Assembly: GCF_026914185.1 (NCBI RefSeq)
Contig: NC_070567.1
Location: 3,622,001 to 3,686,000 of the forward strand
Direction: 5' to 3'
Source: Puccinia triticina
Taxonomy: Eukaryota > Basidiomycota > Pucciniomycetes > Pucciniales > Pucciniaceae
DNA: 64,000 nucleotides
Shown: positions 22,721-33,717 of the stretch, piece by piece
How positions within the stretch are numbered: the stretch's first letter is position 1
Layout: each line of letters starts with the position of its first letter
Program-made: the position numbers and the translations under genes
The notes under the pieces: model-generated
What the model was told of the DNA's origin: nothing
Seen by the model: the letters and a program-made list of their open reading frames with translations, nothing else
Databases searched by the model: none

Positions 22721-23375
22721 TGTGGTGAGCAAAATGGTACAGACGGTCCATGGTTCAAGATCCAGATGAAGACTCAAGATTCAAGTGACCAGTTATCAAG
22801 ATCAAGCCCTCAAGATTATCCATCTCAAATTTCAAGCTCAAGATTCAAGATATTATGATTGATATTGATGATTATTGTTGATTTTTCTCTCTGTTCTTTT
22901 TGATCCATTGCACCCATCCTCTTATGTTACTCTCCTCATTTTTCTATGTATGTGGTTGATCTTTTCTTTGTGTGTGTTTTGTTTTGTTTGTGTTGTGCAG
23001 AGCTTGTTTGTAGTTAGGGATGTGATGAACATGTCTGTGACATGTTCACTTCCTGGAGTCTGAGTTCGAAGTTCGGACTCAGATGAGGGGGAGGCATGGC
23101 AGTCTTCTGATCCACGAAATACACCATCAAGATTCTCAGATCCTTATCCTTATCACCTCATTAGATCCTTATCAACCTTCAAGATCCTCATCAGCATCCC
23201 TTTCCAGATCCTCAACCCCCAAACCCGCCAACAAGTCTCACTGACAGTGTTGTTCAACCCCCTTTCTCTGGTTTTCTCAGATCTCATTCATCCTAGGACC
23301 TCACAGGAAGGCAGGCTCATCACCACTCTCCCTTCCCAGCGCTGTCGCCGGCCTAGCACCGGACGAAGCTCCACA
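22721..23375 (+). repeat. Right LTR of gag-only element
   Basis: 655 bp copy of 19375-20029, bordered by ACGC at 23376-23379. Confidence 0.93.
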
Positions 23376-26136
23376 ACGCATGGTAGGAGATTTCCGTGCA
23401 CTGAACACCTACACAGTCCCAGACAGATATCCTATACCTAGGATACAGGAGACTCTGACTAACCTAGCTAAAGCTAAATACATTACAAGTATGGATGCTT
23501 TGAAAGGATTCCATCAGAATGTAGTAACAGAACGTGCAAGAAAATACCTGAGAATTATAACACATAAAGGAGTTTATGAGTACCTTAGAATGCCTTTTGG
23601 AATCAAAAATGCCCCATCCCATTTCCAAAGAATGATGAATACCATCTTCTGTGAAGAACTTGGACTGGGATGGCTAATTATATACATAGATGACATAATT
23701 ATATGCTCTGAGACTTGGGGAGACCACATGAGCAGAATAGAACTAGTTCTAACAAAGATAATTAATGTCAATATGAAAATCTCCCTAAAGAAATGTGCAT
23801 TTGGATTTGCAGGAATTAAAGCACTAGGACATGTAGTTTCAGGACTAGCATTATGCATAGACCAGAATAAAGTAGCGGCAGTACTACAGAAACCAGCACC
23901 TACAAACAAAAAAGAAATGCAAAGCTTTCTTGGGTTTGCCAGCTACTACAGACAACACCTAGAAGGCTACGCAGCTATGGCCAGAAGCTTGTATGAAATA
24001 GCATCCAATGACACAGCCTTTGAAATGACCACAGAAAGACACATGGCATTTAATAGAATAAGAGAACATCTGACCAGAGCACCTCTATTATTAATGCCAG
24101 ATTTCAAGAAACCTTTTGTGTTATATGTGGATGCCTCAATGGAAGGACTAGGAGCAGCCCTCCACCAACTACAAATCATCAATGATAAACCAGTAGAGGG
24201 TCCCATTTGTTTCATATCCAGACAACTTAAGAAGACTGAGGCACGCTATGGAGCAAGTCAACTAGAATGCCTGTGCCTAGTTTGGGCACTAGAGAAACTC
24301 CACTACTATCTAGATGGAAGTGTGTTTGATGTCATTACAGACTGTATTGCACTTAAATCACTCATCAACATGAAAACCTCTAACAGACATATGCTTAGAT
24401 GGCAGATATCCATCCAAGTGTACAGAGGTAATATGACAATAATTCATAAAGAAGGAAGATTGCACAAAAATGCAGATGGACTTTCTAGATGGTCTCTACC
24501 AAACACACCAGACAATCCAGCCTGGGCGCCTGAAGACCCAGATGAACTGCCAATTATGGGAATTAGCATTACTGAACTAGAAGATGAATTCTTCGAAGAA
24601 ATCAGAAATAGTTACAAACAAGACAAAAACTGTACATTACTAGTACAAATATTGTCCAAAACAGATTCAAAGGATGATGACCTGATTGCAGCACTAGATA
24701 CAGCATGGAAAAAATCATACCAAGAAGGAAGATTCCACCTGTTTGACGGAATCATCTATCACAGATCCAAACATACATGTGTACTAACTGTAATGGACAG
24801 AGTATTGATTAATACACTACTACATGAATGTCATGACAGTACATCATCTGGCCACCTATCTTCAGACAGAACAGAAGATAGAGTAAGGAATCTAGCATGG
24901 TGGCCAACATGGCAGCAAGATGTAGAAACATACTGCACTACATGTGAAAGATGCCAGAGGGCAAATAAGGCAACAGGCAAAAGGTTTGGACACATGATAA
25001 AAATAGAAGAACCCACTAGACCATGGGAAACAGTTAACATGGACTGGGTAACAGGATTACCACCTGGAGGAAAGAAAAACTATAATGCATGTCTAGTTAT
25101 TGTAGACAGATTTAGTAAAACACCTATATTCCTACCATGCCACAAAGATGATACAGCCATGGACACAGCCATAATGATTTGGCAACAAGTGATTTCATGG
25201 ACAGGACTATTCAAAAACATCATCAGTGACAGAGATCCCAAGTTTACATCAGATCTATGGAGAGGACTGTACCGCCTATTTGACACTAAACTCTCCTTCT
25301 CAACAGCATACCATCCACAAACAGATGGGCTAGCAGAAAGAATGATTCAGACTTTGGAAGACATGCTACGGAGATTCTGTGCCTATGGATTAGAGTTTAA
25401 AGACTCTGATGGATTTACTCATGACTGGGTCACACTATTACCAGCCCTAGAACTAGCCTACAGGACATCAAACCATGCATCAACAGGGAAAACACCAGCT
25501 ATTCTAGAGAAAGGATGGAACCCCAGACTACCACAAGACAGCCTGAAAAAGGACTTGGTAGAAGTACACCCCACAGCAGCAAGCTTTAAGAACATGCTGG
25601 ACAAAGCCAGAAAACACGCCCAACAAAGCATGGACAATGCATTTGAATACAGCAAAGAAAAATGGGACAAAAAGCATAAAGTACCCAGTTTCAAAATAGG
25701 AGACTTAGTATTAATATCAACCACAAACTTTACTAATATTAAAGGACCTAAGAAACTTAGAAATGCCTTTGTAGGACCATTTGTAGTCAAAGCCTTACAT
25801 GGACCAAATGCAGTAGAAGTGGAACTATATGGAGAACTAGAAAAGAAACATCCTACATTCCCAGTAAGCTTACTTAAGCATTATAATGAATCAGATGCTG
25901 AATTATTCCCTTTACGCAAGGAAATACCTGAAGCAGAAGTACCTCCACTTGAAGAATCAGAGGAGAAGAAAATTCATAAGATCTTGAAAGACAAAAAGAT
26001 CAGAGGAGAAAAAGATAAACTATATCTTGTAAGATACAGGAATCCAATTCATGAAGATGAATGGCTACCAGAGAAAGACATCAAAGATGCAGACAAATAC
26101 CTCAGAAGATTCAGGAACACTAAAAACAAAGATTGA
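23376..26136 (+). CDS. Gypsy pol, C part: RT, RNase H, integrase, chromodomain
   Basis: This continues the frame interrupted at 19374. From the Met at 23380, RT shows YIDD at ~102-105; RNase H follows with [11 protein letters not shown] at ~248 and later acidic residues. The integrase HHCC zinc finger is at ~483-526 ([10 protein letters not shown]...CTTCERC). The DDE core has Asp near 553 (MDWVTG), Asp near 617 (SDRDPKF) and Glu near 651 (GLAERM). A chromodomain-like end (residues ~866-915; [17 protein letters not shown]) identifies a chromovirus, whose integrase tail guides insertion to marked chromatin. No stop or frameshift is seen over 2.7 kb, so the enzyme could be active in copies lacking the nested insertion. 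Confidence 0.93.
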
Positions 26137-26161
26137 GTACAATCTTTTTAGAGGGGGCGAG

Positions 26162-27169
26162 TGTCAGCCTTAGAGATACAACAAGTATCCTAAAGTCTGC
26201 AAAAACTAGTAAACCATTTACAAATCCTGAAATATTATTGAATATTCAGAATCCTCGTGTTAAATTAAGGGGGGTCACCCACTCAAAGTAACCCCTCATT
26301 CCTACTCCTTCATACATTTTTTCATATATGTACATATAGCCATAAAGCGCTCCAAAGAGCAGGAAAACTACATAAAAAATCTTTACATAAATTAAAATAC
26401 ATAAAATTATATTAATTAGTAAAGTACCTTTCCCCCGTGAAACAAGAACCACGGGTGAGAGTAACACTTAGTACAAATTGATATTACACTTCATATTAAG
26501 CTATTTCACATGACAATTGGTTATACAAATGTCACGTGTGGGAGTAAGGGAAGTTGTGTAATATTGTACAAACAAAATACCCATAGCCAAGGCAGATTAC
26601 ACGTCTACCCTTGGCATTTACCCATAGCCAAAACTAATGGGAACATTTCAGCGCCCTCAGAGACCTCTCCAGTATTTAAGGAGGTAACTGAGTCACTGGA
26701 ATTGTCCCCCCAGACATTTCACCACAAATCAACCTGTAAGTTAACTCGTGAAAATTCTCCTCTGGCTTATTAAAGCCACCCTTTCCTTTATTTCTGCCCT
26801 TTTGGCACAAAACCCACTAGATCTTAACTCTAAAATTGCCAATATCCCTTATAAGCATTTATTACAGTTAAATCTTTATAAATAGTTGCTGTAAGACTCC
26901 CGCCTCTGACGCGCAGCCAATCAGTTTAAGCGCTTACCAGCTATTTCTACGTCAAAACCTTATATATCCCTGTTATTAATAAGTAAACCTTATTAATTAC
27001 AAATATCCTCCTCTTATATAAGAGTGTTTAAACCCTTGTAGTGGCTAAATACCACGTAACAAGTTTGGCACATTATTGCCAGTGTTTTATTTCAGTACAG
27101 TTATAGTACTAGGGCAAAAAACCCTTATTTGACGGGTTTTTACCCTAAGTTTCATAAACATAACTGACA
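26162..27169 (+). repeat. Gypsy right LTR
   Basis: 1008 bp copy of 14284-15291, preceded by a purine tract at 26149-26161. Confidence 0.93.
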
Positions 27170-27700
27170 TGATGGGTCTAGCACTGATCCCCCACTAGCC
27201 CGCTCCTTTTCTTCTGATCCGGGGGGTTTTTCACTCCTCCCAAGCCACAAGACACAGAACAAAGGTCTTCAGAGGCTTGGGGGACACGGGGTGGAAAGCC
27301 CCCCCCCCCAACCCACACTCGGCCGACTTGGAACCCCCCAAAAGGGGTTCAGGCCGGCCTAGGGCCATCACTGTAGATTACCATCTTCGCGCTGGCCTGA
27401 ACCTGCAAGAAGCAAAGTGAGAAGCGGGGCTAGGACACTCTCTCTTGACCAAAGAATTAGGCAAGAAGAGTTCCCCCCCGCTACCCATCCAAGTTTCCCT
27501 GAGGGACCCGTTGCGGTGGGTGCGTAAAATGGAGTTCGCCAAAAGGAATACTTGCCTCTTGGTGAGCTGAATTTTTACACCAGCTCGCCGAGGGTAAGCT
27601 TCCCAGGGAGCTGGTCATGGCCCAGCTCACCAAGGGATGTATTCCTCTCAGAGAGCTGGTCCAAGTCCAGCGCGTCTCGGCACTGCAGAAATTGACGGCT

Positions 27701-27830
27701 TGGAAAAAATTGTCCAAGCAGTTTTTGGACAGACTTTGTCTGATGAGTTGCACAAATTCAATGTTTGAGCCTGGGCTGCCGGGCTCGTTGGACAAAGTTT
27801 GTCTGACTACTTGTTGGACAACTTTTTCCG
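27701..27830. repeat. Inverted repeat, about 40-bp arms
   Basis: Arms at 27701-27740 (aaaattgtccaag...ggacagactttgtc) and 27791-27830 are complementary with a ~50-base spacer. It could fold into a stem and may be a MITE. No target duplication was identified. Confidence 0.5.
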
Positions 27831-27865
27831 CACAGATAGTTGATGCAGTGCGGCAATCTGACAAT

Positions 27866-28015
27866 AGGTGGCTTAGGGCGGGTGCGGGTAGGCGGTACCC
27901 GGGTACCGCACCGCTTCTCCAGCCAGAACCACATACCTGGTACCGCACCCGGTACCGCTTGGCGGGTACCCCACAGGCACCCGCCAGGCGGTAACGGGTA
28001 CCCAAACGCCATCTC
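27866..28015. repeat. GC-rich ggtaccc palindromic element
   Basis: Dense ggtaccc/cgggtacc palindromes are bounded by cttag near 27870 and ctaag near 28017, with the right terminus in the AGAGATGGC form (complement). It resembles the MITE at 10355-10566, so both may belong to one family. Confidence 0.5.
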
Positions 28016-29240
28016 TAAGGTCATAAAACCTTCTGGTAGGGAAACAGAAGGTTTTGAATGAATGTTGGTTCAGTTAACCCAATTATTTATGTCAAAAGAA
28101 ACTTATCAAGGTTCCACAAAGGGAAGCCTGTAAGTTTTTTGTGGTGAAAAAAGCTAAACAATTGATGTAGTTTTTGCTTGTTTGTTGGCTCCTTTTTATC
28201 TGTGTGTATGTGCTAGGAACGGGGTTTGAGGTATGTAAGCCCTAATGGCTGATGAGGGGTGCATGTGACTCAGACTTGAGCATGATTCTCATAGTCATTT
28301 CAAGTCACCAGTGTAAAGTTACTTTTGGCTTACTGGATCTGGTACTAATTTGAACACCCACGGGGGCTTCAATCTTTGCTGAACCACTGATGTGAAACAG
28401 AAACAATATTTTGTCAGTTTTGTTTCAGTGGCAGAGCTGTAATTGATCCAGTTCCAGAATCAGAATGCAATCAGGATTTCCATATCAAATCTGAAACAAA
28501 TTCTGTTTCCTTTTTTATGTTTTGGGTGAAACAGCTCATGTTGGTCCATGTCCACCATCAGACTGCAGTCTGTACTGGACTACCAAATTTGAAACAAAAT
28601 ACTTTTTTATGTTTTTGCTGTTTGTGGCACAGATAAATGGGGCTCAGTTTAACAGGCATACTGCAGTATTTTTACACAGCCCTGGCCAACTACAAAATCT
28701 GAAACAGGAAAACATACATGTTGGATCTTTGGTGGCACTGCTGGTGCCAATGCAGGAACAGCTGTGCAAACACATTTACACAAGAAGCTGCCATTGCCTG
28801 GAACCTCTGACCAAATAACACATCTTTCTCCCACTTTCAAACCTGAATCCTCTTGCAGTTACCAAATCACATCAAGAATCCTATTTCAGAAATCCTTACT
28901 CTACTTAGCAATTTTTCAACAACATTCAATTTCCACATATTCATCCTTGACTTTCTGGTAGCAGCCACCTTTGCCTGAGAAATCATTCCTTTGAGTAAGA
29001 TCCAATTCCAAATTCATCATCCTTTCTTGCAAACATCAATCATCTGATGTTCTGCATCTAGGTTTCCTCCCTCCTATTTTACTATTTCACCTCTGGATTG
29101 CTTCAAACTTAGAAAGAAAATCCTCACCTAGGTAAGTTCTATCAATTTTTTTTCTCTGAACCTAGTAATAATATTGAGATGGCTAAAATGTGAAATTGCC
29201 ATATTTACTAGGAAATTTCAACCCAACTTTGTGAAAGATC

Positions 29241-30125
29241 ATGTTTTTGGCTTTATTTGTTGTTGGTCTGCTTTGCAGCATCACCCCTGTATTGGGACTA
29301 GATTGCTTTCCTTACATGATGCTCAGCTGTGGTCATGGTGATCAAGAAATTGGTGTGCATTATTCAACAACTATGAACAAGAAAGATGTCAGGTATAGAA
29401 GTTTGAACAGGAAAGAAGTCTACAATTCCTTACAGAACAGATCATATGCTGGTAAGCAAGCCGTCATAGATCTCAAATCTTTTTATCTCAGACCAGGCCA
29501 AAATTGTCTGGTAGTAAATGATCCAATCAATAAGAAAGATCACTGGATGTCAGTGGATAGGTCAAGTAGCTTTTATTCGCAGGAAGATCCTGATGTAGCA
29601 AAACTTATCAATCAAGTCTGCACTCAGCAACTGGATGCCCAACCCTCCATTATTGTTGTTCCTTTCAAGAACAATGTACACATTCAATATCCAATTCCCA
29701 CCTCAGATGACAAACCAGGAAGATACATACTCAAAACAGATGTTCAAACTGAAGACTTCCGCTCTGCCTTGACAGAAATGGAAGGTGCTGAAAATTTGAT
29801 CTTCAAATTTAATTCAAATGTCCAATTGAATCCAGATCCAGTAGAAAACCACAAGATAAAACTAGCTGAACAAGTAAGATTAAGACATTCAGGTGGGCCA
29901 GCTATTGGAAAAAGGAAAAAGAAAGTGGATCAACTAATATATCCTCATGAGGTAGATCAAGTGGAGAAAGAATTTTGGGAAAGTTCTCAAATCTCACATC
30001 AAGACACCACAATGAAATTTATTAAACTGGATGACGAAAATGCACGTATAATCTGTCAAGTATGTACCGGGAAATTGGGAATTGAGCTTCCTGAAGTGCC
30101 TGTGTACATAGGGCACAAAGAATAG
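29241..30125 (+). CDS. Secreted protein, candidate effector, 294 aa
   Basis: A single-exon gene with a clear N-terminal signal peptide: a hydrophobic core (residues 3-19, FLALFVVGLLCSITPVLG) and likely cleavage near residue 19. The mature part has cysteines at 22, 30, 89, 127, 272 and 275 and no further membrane segment. A basic patch GKRKKK at 223-228 resembles a nuclear localisation signal. No known domain is recognised. The start is chosen because the ATG opens directly into the signal peptide, and the frame is clean to the stop at 30125. The only non-transposon gene here that looks complete, it sits between a Gypsy element and a CACTA array, as is common for effector candidates of rust fungi. 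The role in host infection is inference. Confidence 0.75.
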   Translation: MFLALFVVGLLCSITPVLGLDCFPYMMLSCGHGDQEIGVHYSTTMNKKDVRYRSLNRKEVYNSLQNRSYAGKQAVIDLKSFYLRPGQNCLVVNDPINKKDHWMSVDRSSSFYSQEDPDVAKLINQVCTQQLDAQPSIIVVPFKNNVHIQYPIPTSDDKPGRYILKTDVQTEDFRSALTEMEGAENLIFKFNSNVQLNPDPVENHKIKLAEQVRLRHSGGPAIGKRKKKVDQLIYPHEVDQVEKEFWESSQISHQDTTMKFIKLDDENARIICQVCTGKLGIELPEVPVYIGHKE

Positions 30126-31149
30126 CCTTTGAGCTTTGATCCCATGATTCCATAATATCATACAATTGATTTACCTCCTACACTGAAAGAATTGAATTGC
30201 TTTCCACAATAACTTGATTGTTTTTTTTTTTACATCTTTAATTTCCTCTAAAATCAATTTACTCATTCATGATCATTGCTAGCCTTGAGAAATTTCCATC
30301 ATTGGTGTGTTCCAGGAGCATAGCAGAAGCAGGTTTCAATGGCACAGCATTCCTTTTTAGGTGATGCCAATTTGCAGCAACAGCTGAGAGGCCTACGCCT
30401 CTTTCAACCAAGGCAGATGGGCCTGATAGCTGGGGCCAAGGTGGTGAGTATATAGAAATTCATGGAACCAATGATATGGGGCCTTGTGAAAACACACAAG
30501 AAATGGGGAAGCTTAACAACAAACAGATTGGAAAAGCAGAGTGAGAGTGTGTGAATAACAGCTCTTGAGCCTTGATTAATTTGAGCTTGGTTTGAAGGAA
30601 TGCCACCACCCCTAACCAGTTGCAGGTGAGCCAGTTCCTTGCGAGAACTCAATCCTTGTTTTGGAATCCTTTAATGGATGAGATTGAATGGAAAAGCATT
30701 CTGCAAGTGGATGTCATAAGCTGTCACCAATGAGTCATAGTAGTCCATATTACGGACTGTTGATTCAGGCAGGCTATGCTGCCAATAGAGGCCCAAGCTG
30801 CAGTGGTTTTAAACATACCATTAATTTGTTTTGAATATTTGCAGAACAATTTGAAATGGTTTTGGAAACTATTTGGGTGCTCCTTAGTTTTTGGCAACAG
30901 AATTGGTCTGCAAACCAAATTCAAATGGGTTTGGTTCCAAAAACTACTCACTGCAACCACCTCAAAATCTTTTGGGGTCCCTGTCTGCCCTTGCAAGGTA
31001 GCCATGGCAGATGGGGCAGCATCTTGGCCAGATCCTCCGGTGCACTCCCACTTTCCTATACTAGTTTTAGCAATGTTTCAGACTTTGAACACGCAAAAAG
31101 AAGGGGTTTGGGGCAGGTGCTGAGGGATCCAAGTGTCTTACACTTCAAA
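30126..31149. other. Spacer, no gene supported
   Basis: About 1 kb downstream of the secreted-protein gene, AT-rich at first. Frames at 30404-31161 on either strand have no domain, signal or intron support. The first 100-150 bases probably include the 3' UTR of that gene. Confidence 0.35.
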
Positions 31150-31435
31150 GTAGAAGATTGAGCCAGGGTGCGGTCCGGGAAGACAGAAGGAACCAGGCTG
31201 GCCACCTCCGGATGCTGGGGCAACCCAATACCGGAACAGCCTCCTTTTGAGGGGAGGCTGGGCACAAGAAAAAAGGTCCCAGCTGCTGGCCAACTTGGCC
31301 GGCAGCCTGCCGACCCCTGCGGGAGGGCAGGCTTTGAACCCAGGACCTGGCCTTCTCGCCCGGACACCCCGGCAGACACAGTGCACTGCGGATACCCGGA
31401 TCAGCTTGCCAGTGGACACTGCCCGATTCCCCGGC
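31150..31435 (-). repeat. Possible tRNA-derived SINE-like segment
   Basis: On the minus strand a perfect RNA polymerase III B box (ggttcaaagcc) lies at 31322-31332, with a degenerate A-box-like stretch (tgtccgggcgagaaggc) about 20 bases upstream. The segment is GC-rich unlike its surroundings and ends exactly where CACTA array B begins. Evidence for a SINE is limited to these boxes. Confidence 0.25.
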
Positions 31436-31512
31436 CCAAATTGTTGCAGTTACAGTCTGGTCAGTGTGAAATATTGCCTAATTGGTTGGTTTTGTTGTGT
31501 TTCTACAACTAT

Positions 31513-32595
31513 CACTACAAATATTTATTATTCTGCCCAAAAAAGAAATAAAAGTCAACATGAAAAAAATGAAACCAGAATTTCACTCAGGGGAACAAAC
31601 TGAGCATGCTGAGCCAAAAAAATAAAATGTACCAAACTGAGCAAAAATCATTGGACAATGTTTTGGGATGGTTTTTTTTCACGGGCCTGGTGGGCCTGGA
31701 GCGGGCTTGAGCGGGCCTTGAGTGGGCCTGAGACAGGCCTGCCCCAAAAGCACATTGGGTCAGTATTAAAGGTGTTTTGCCTTGCCCTGGGAGCTTCTGG
31801 GTCTTTTTATGGGCCCAAAATCTTAACATGGGCTTTTGGTGGTCTAGAAGTATCAACCTGCGCCACTGAATAGCCCATGGGCCTTTGAATTCCCAGAAAG
31901 CCCACCATGAGCCCCCACATAGCTAATGGGCTCTTGGTAGCCCATGAAGATCTCCATGGGCCAACAGATACCCTCATGGGCTTTTGGTGGCCCATGAAGA
32001 TCTCCATGGGCCAACAGATATCCTCATGGGCTTTTGGTGGTCCAAAACGCTCCCCATGGGCTTTTTGTGGCCCAGAAAGGAGGCAAAAAGCCCATGGGAT
32101 CCCATGATGGAAGTATCTGTTGGCCCATAGGGATCTTCATGGGCAACCAAGAGCCCAATAGCTATGTGGGGGCTCATGGTAGGCTTTTTGAGAATTCAAA
32201 GGCCCATGGGCTATTCAGTGGCCCGGGTTGATACTTCTAGACCACCAAAAGCCCATGTTAAGATTTTGGGCCCATAAAAAGACCCAGAAGCTCCCAGGGC
32301 AAGGCAAAACACCTTTAATACTGACCCAATGTGCTTTTGGGGCAGGCCTGTCTCAGGCCCGCTCAAGGCCCACTCAAGCCCGCTCAAGGCCCGCTCAAGC
32401 CCGCTCCAGGCCCGCCAGGCCCGTGAAAAAAAACCATCCCAAAACATTTTCCAATGATTTTTGCTCAGTTTGGTACATTTTATTTTTTTGGCTCAGCATG
32501 CTCAGTTTGTTCCCCTGAGTGAAATTTTGGTTTTGTTTTTTTTCATGTTGACTTTTTTTTTTTTTTTTGGGGCAAAATAATAAATGTTTGTAGTG
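31513..32595. mobile_element. Foldback CACTA MITE, 1083 bp
   Basis: Ends are CACTACAAATATTTATTATT on the left and its near complement ending GTAGTG on the right, with TAT on both sides (31510-31512 and 32596-32598). Excision restores the array text caactatatctcaac. The two halves are inverted copies of each other (arms of about 470 bp), leaving only ~130 bases near 31980-32110 as loop. The loop side is built of gcccatgggc-type palindromes and short direct repeats. The first ten bases match the inferred terminus of CACTA-A, so the same transposase could act on it. Confidence 0.88.
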
Positions 32596-32887
32596 TATAT
32601 CTCAACTAGCAATGGGGATGAATTCATGATATTGGTACCATAATTATGAGAAAATTTGAAAGATTAATTTGGGAAGGCTTTTTGCCAATGAAAATCTCCC
32701 AATGTAGCAGCCCCATTTAATCAGTCACAAACTATTGCCTCATTTTTTGTGTTTCTGCCATTATATCTCAACCAGGAATGTTGATTATTCCATGATATTG
32801 GTACCAGAATGTTCATCCATTTACAAATAGTATTTTGGTGTAGCTTTCATGGATTGAAATCCCAAAACCAAGCCGCTAAAGTCTGAT

Positions 32888-33717
32888 GAGTTTCAAGTGA
32901 TTTTTGATAGACAGGAAATGGTTTAGTTCCTCGTCTGCCCCAATAACAAACCACTTTCCAACTGCTGAGATAAGAGTATCGACGAAGGAGGGATTGCCAA
33001 CGATGGCCAGATCATCGACATGGGTAGTAAGAGCACCAACCAGTTGGCCTGCTTGAATCTTAAAATAGAGTGTTGGATTGTAGGCGGAATTGGTGAGTCC
33101 AAGATCGAGTAGCGCTTTGTGTAACTCAATGTTCCACTGACAGGGCAACTGTTTGAGACCATAGAGTGATTGGTTGACCTTGCAAACCCAATCAGGATGC
33201 TGGGAATCCTCAAATCCCGGTGGTTGTTCCATGAACACGGGGGTTTTGAGGTGTCCATTCAATAAGGCGGTTTTGAAGTCAACTTGTTGGCCTTTCCAGT
33301 TGCGGCTGCGGAGTAGAGTGAGAATAATTTGTAGTGTTTCAAGTCGGAGAGTTGGAGAGAAAACTTTGTCGTAATCAATGCCTTGGATTTGGGAGTATCC
33401 CATGGCGACTAGACTAGCTTTGAGTTTTTGAATGGTGTGGTCGGGGTGGCATTTGATTTCAAACACCCATTTAGATTTAATGATTTTTTGTTTTGCGGGA
33501 TGGGGAACCAACCTCCACGTTTGCATGCCCAGGAGCGAGACGAATTCATCTTTGGCTGCTTTCAACCAGCGCGCCTTTTTGGGTGATTTTAGGACCTGTC
33601 GCCAAGTTTTAGGAGTGTCGAGATCAGCCTCAACATTGACGGGTTTTGCCCATTGTCCAAGAAGATCTGGAGGCTTACAATGGTAAGAAGATTTACGTTG
33701 TGGAAGATTGGCAGGGG
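32888..33717 (-). pseudogene. Copia RT fragment
   Basis: The frame covers the conserved start (WVFEIKCHPDHTIQKLKASLVAMGYSQ region), the DFKTALLNG block, the SLYGLKQ block and the catalytic THVDD motif, then decays near 32900. It is a partial reverse transcriptase. Upstream homology continues in frame to about 33717, where an insertion cuts it from the integrase part. Confidence 0.85.

Larger units (their letters stand above)
19375..23375 (+). mobile_element. Non-autonomous gag-only LTR retrotransposon (TR-GAG-like)
   Basis: Two 655-bp LTRs (19375-20029, 22721-23375; TGTGGTGAGC...AGCTCCACA) flank a single gag ORF and nothing resembling protease, RT or integrase. One difference between LTRs was seen (near 19982 versus 23328), so the insertion is recent. 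ACGC flanks both sides (19371-19374 and 23376-23379), a 4-bp duplication. Removing the element and one ACGC restores the Gypsy pol frame exactly (NGKSR then MVGDFRALN). A purine tract ttggggagaga precedes the right LTR. It must rely on enzymes of another Gypsy element for movement. Confidence 0.9.
14284..27169 (+). mobile_element. Ty3/Gypsy chromovirus, full length, with nested insertion
   Basis: Two 1008-bp LTRs (14284-15291 and 26162-27169) flank gag, protease, RT, RNase H, integrase and chromodomain in one frame. A primer-binding-site-like tggggg motif follows the left LTR, and a purine tract (agagggggcgag) precedes the right LTR. I see about four substitutions between LTRs, so the element is young. 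The pol frame is intact once the gag-only element at 19375-23375 is removed. Five-base flanks differ (gggcc left, tgatg right), so a target duplication is missing. Confidence 0.92.
27170..29240. other. Spacer with inverted repeats, no gene supported
   Basis: A C-homopolymer run occurs at about 27299-27309. Frames at 27481-28024 overlap inverted repeats and are not credible genes. The last 200 bases before 29241 are probably the 5' UTR of the secreted-protein gene, with a possible leader intron starting at the GTAAG near 29131. Confidence 0.4.

Noticed and set aside
27481..28024. Antisense frames of 88-174 aa.
   Set aside because: They overlap inverted repeats and GC palindromes, and two frames compete over the same bases without domain evidence.
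31658..32518. Identical ~70-95-aa frames on opposite strands.
   Set aside because: They are the two arms of the foldback MITE; the peptide is low complexity and has no support as a gene.
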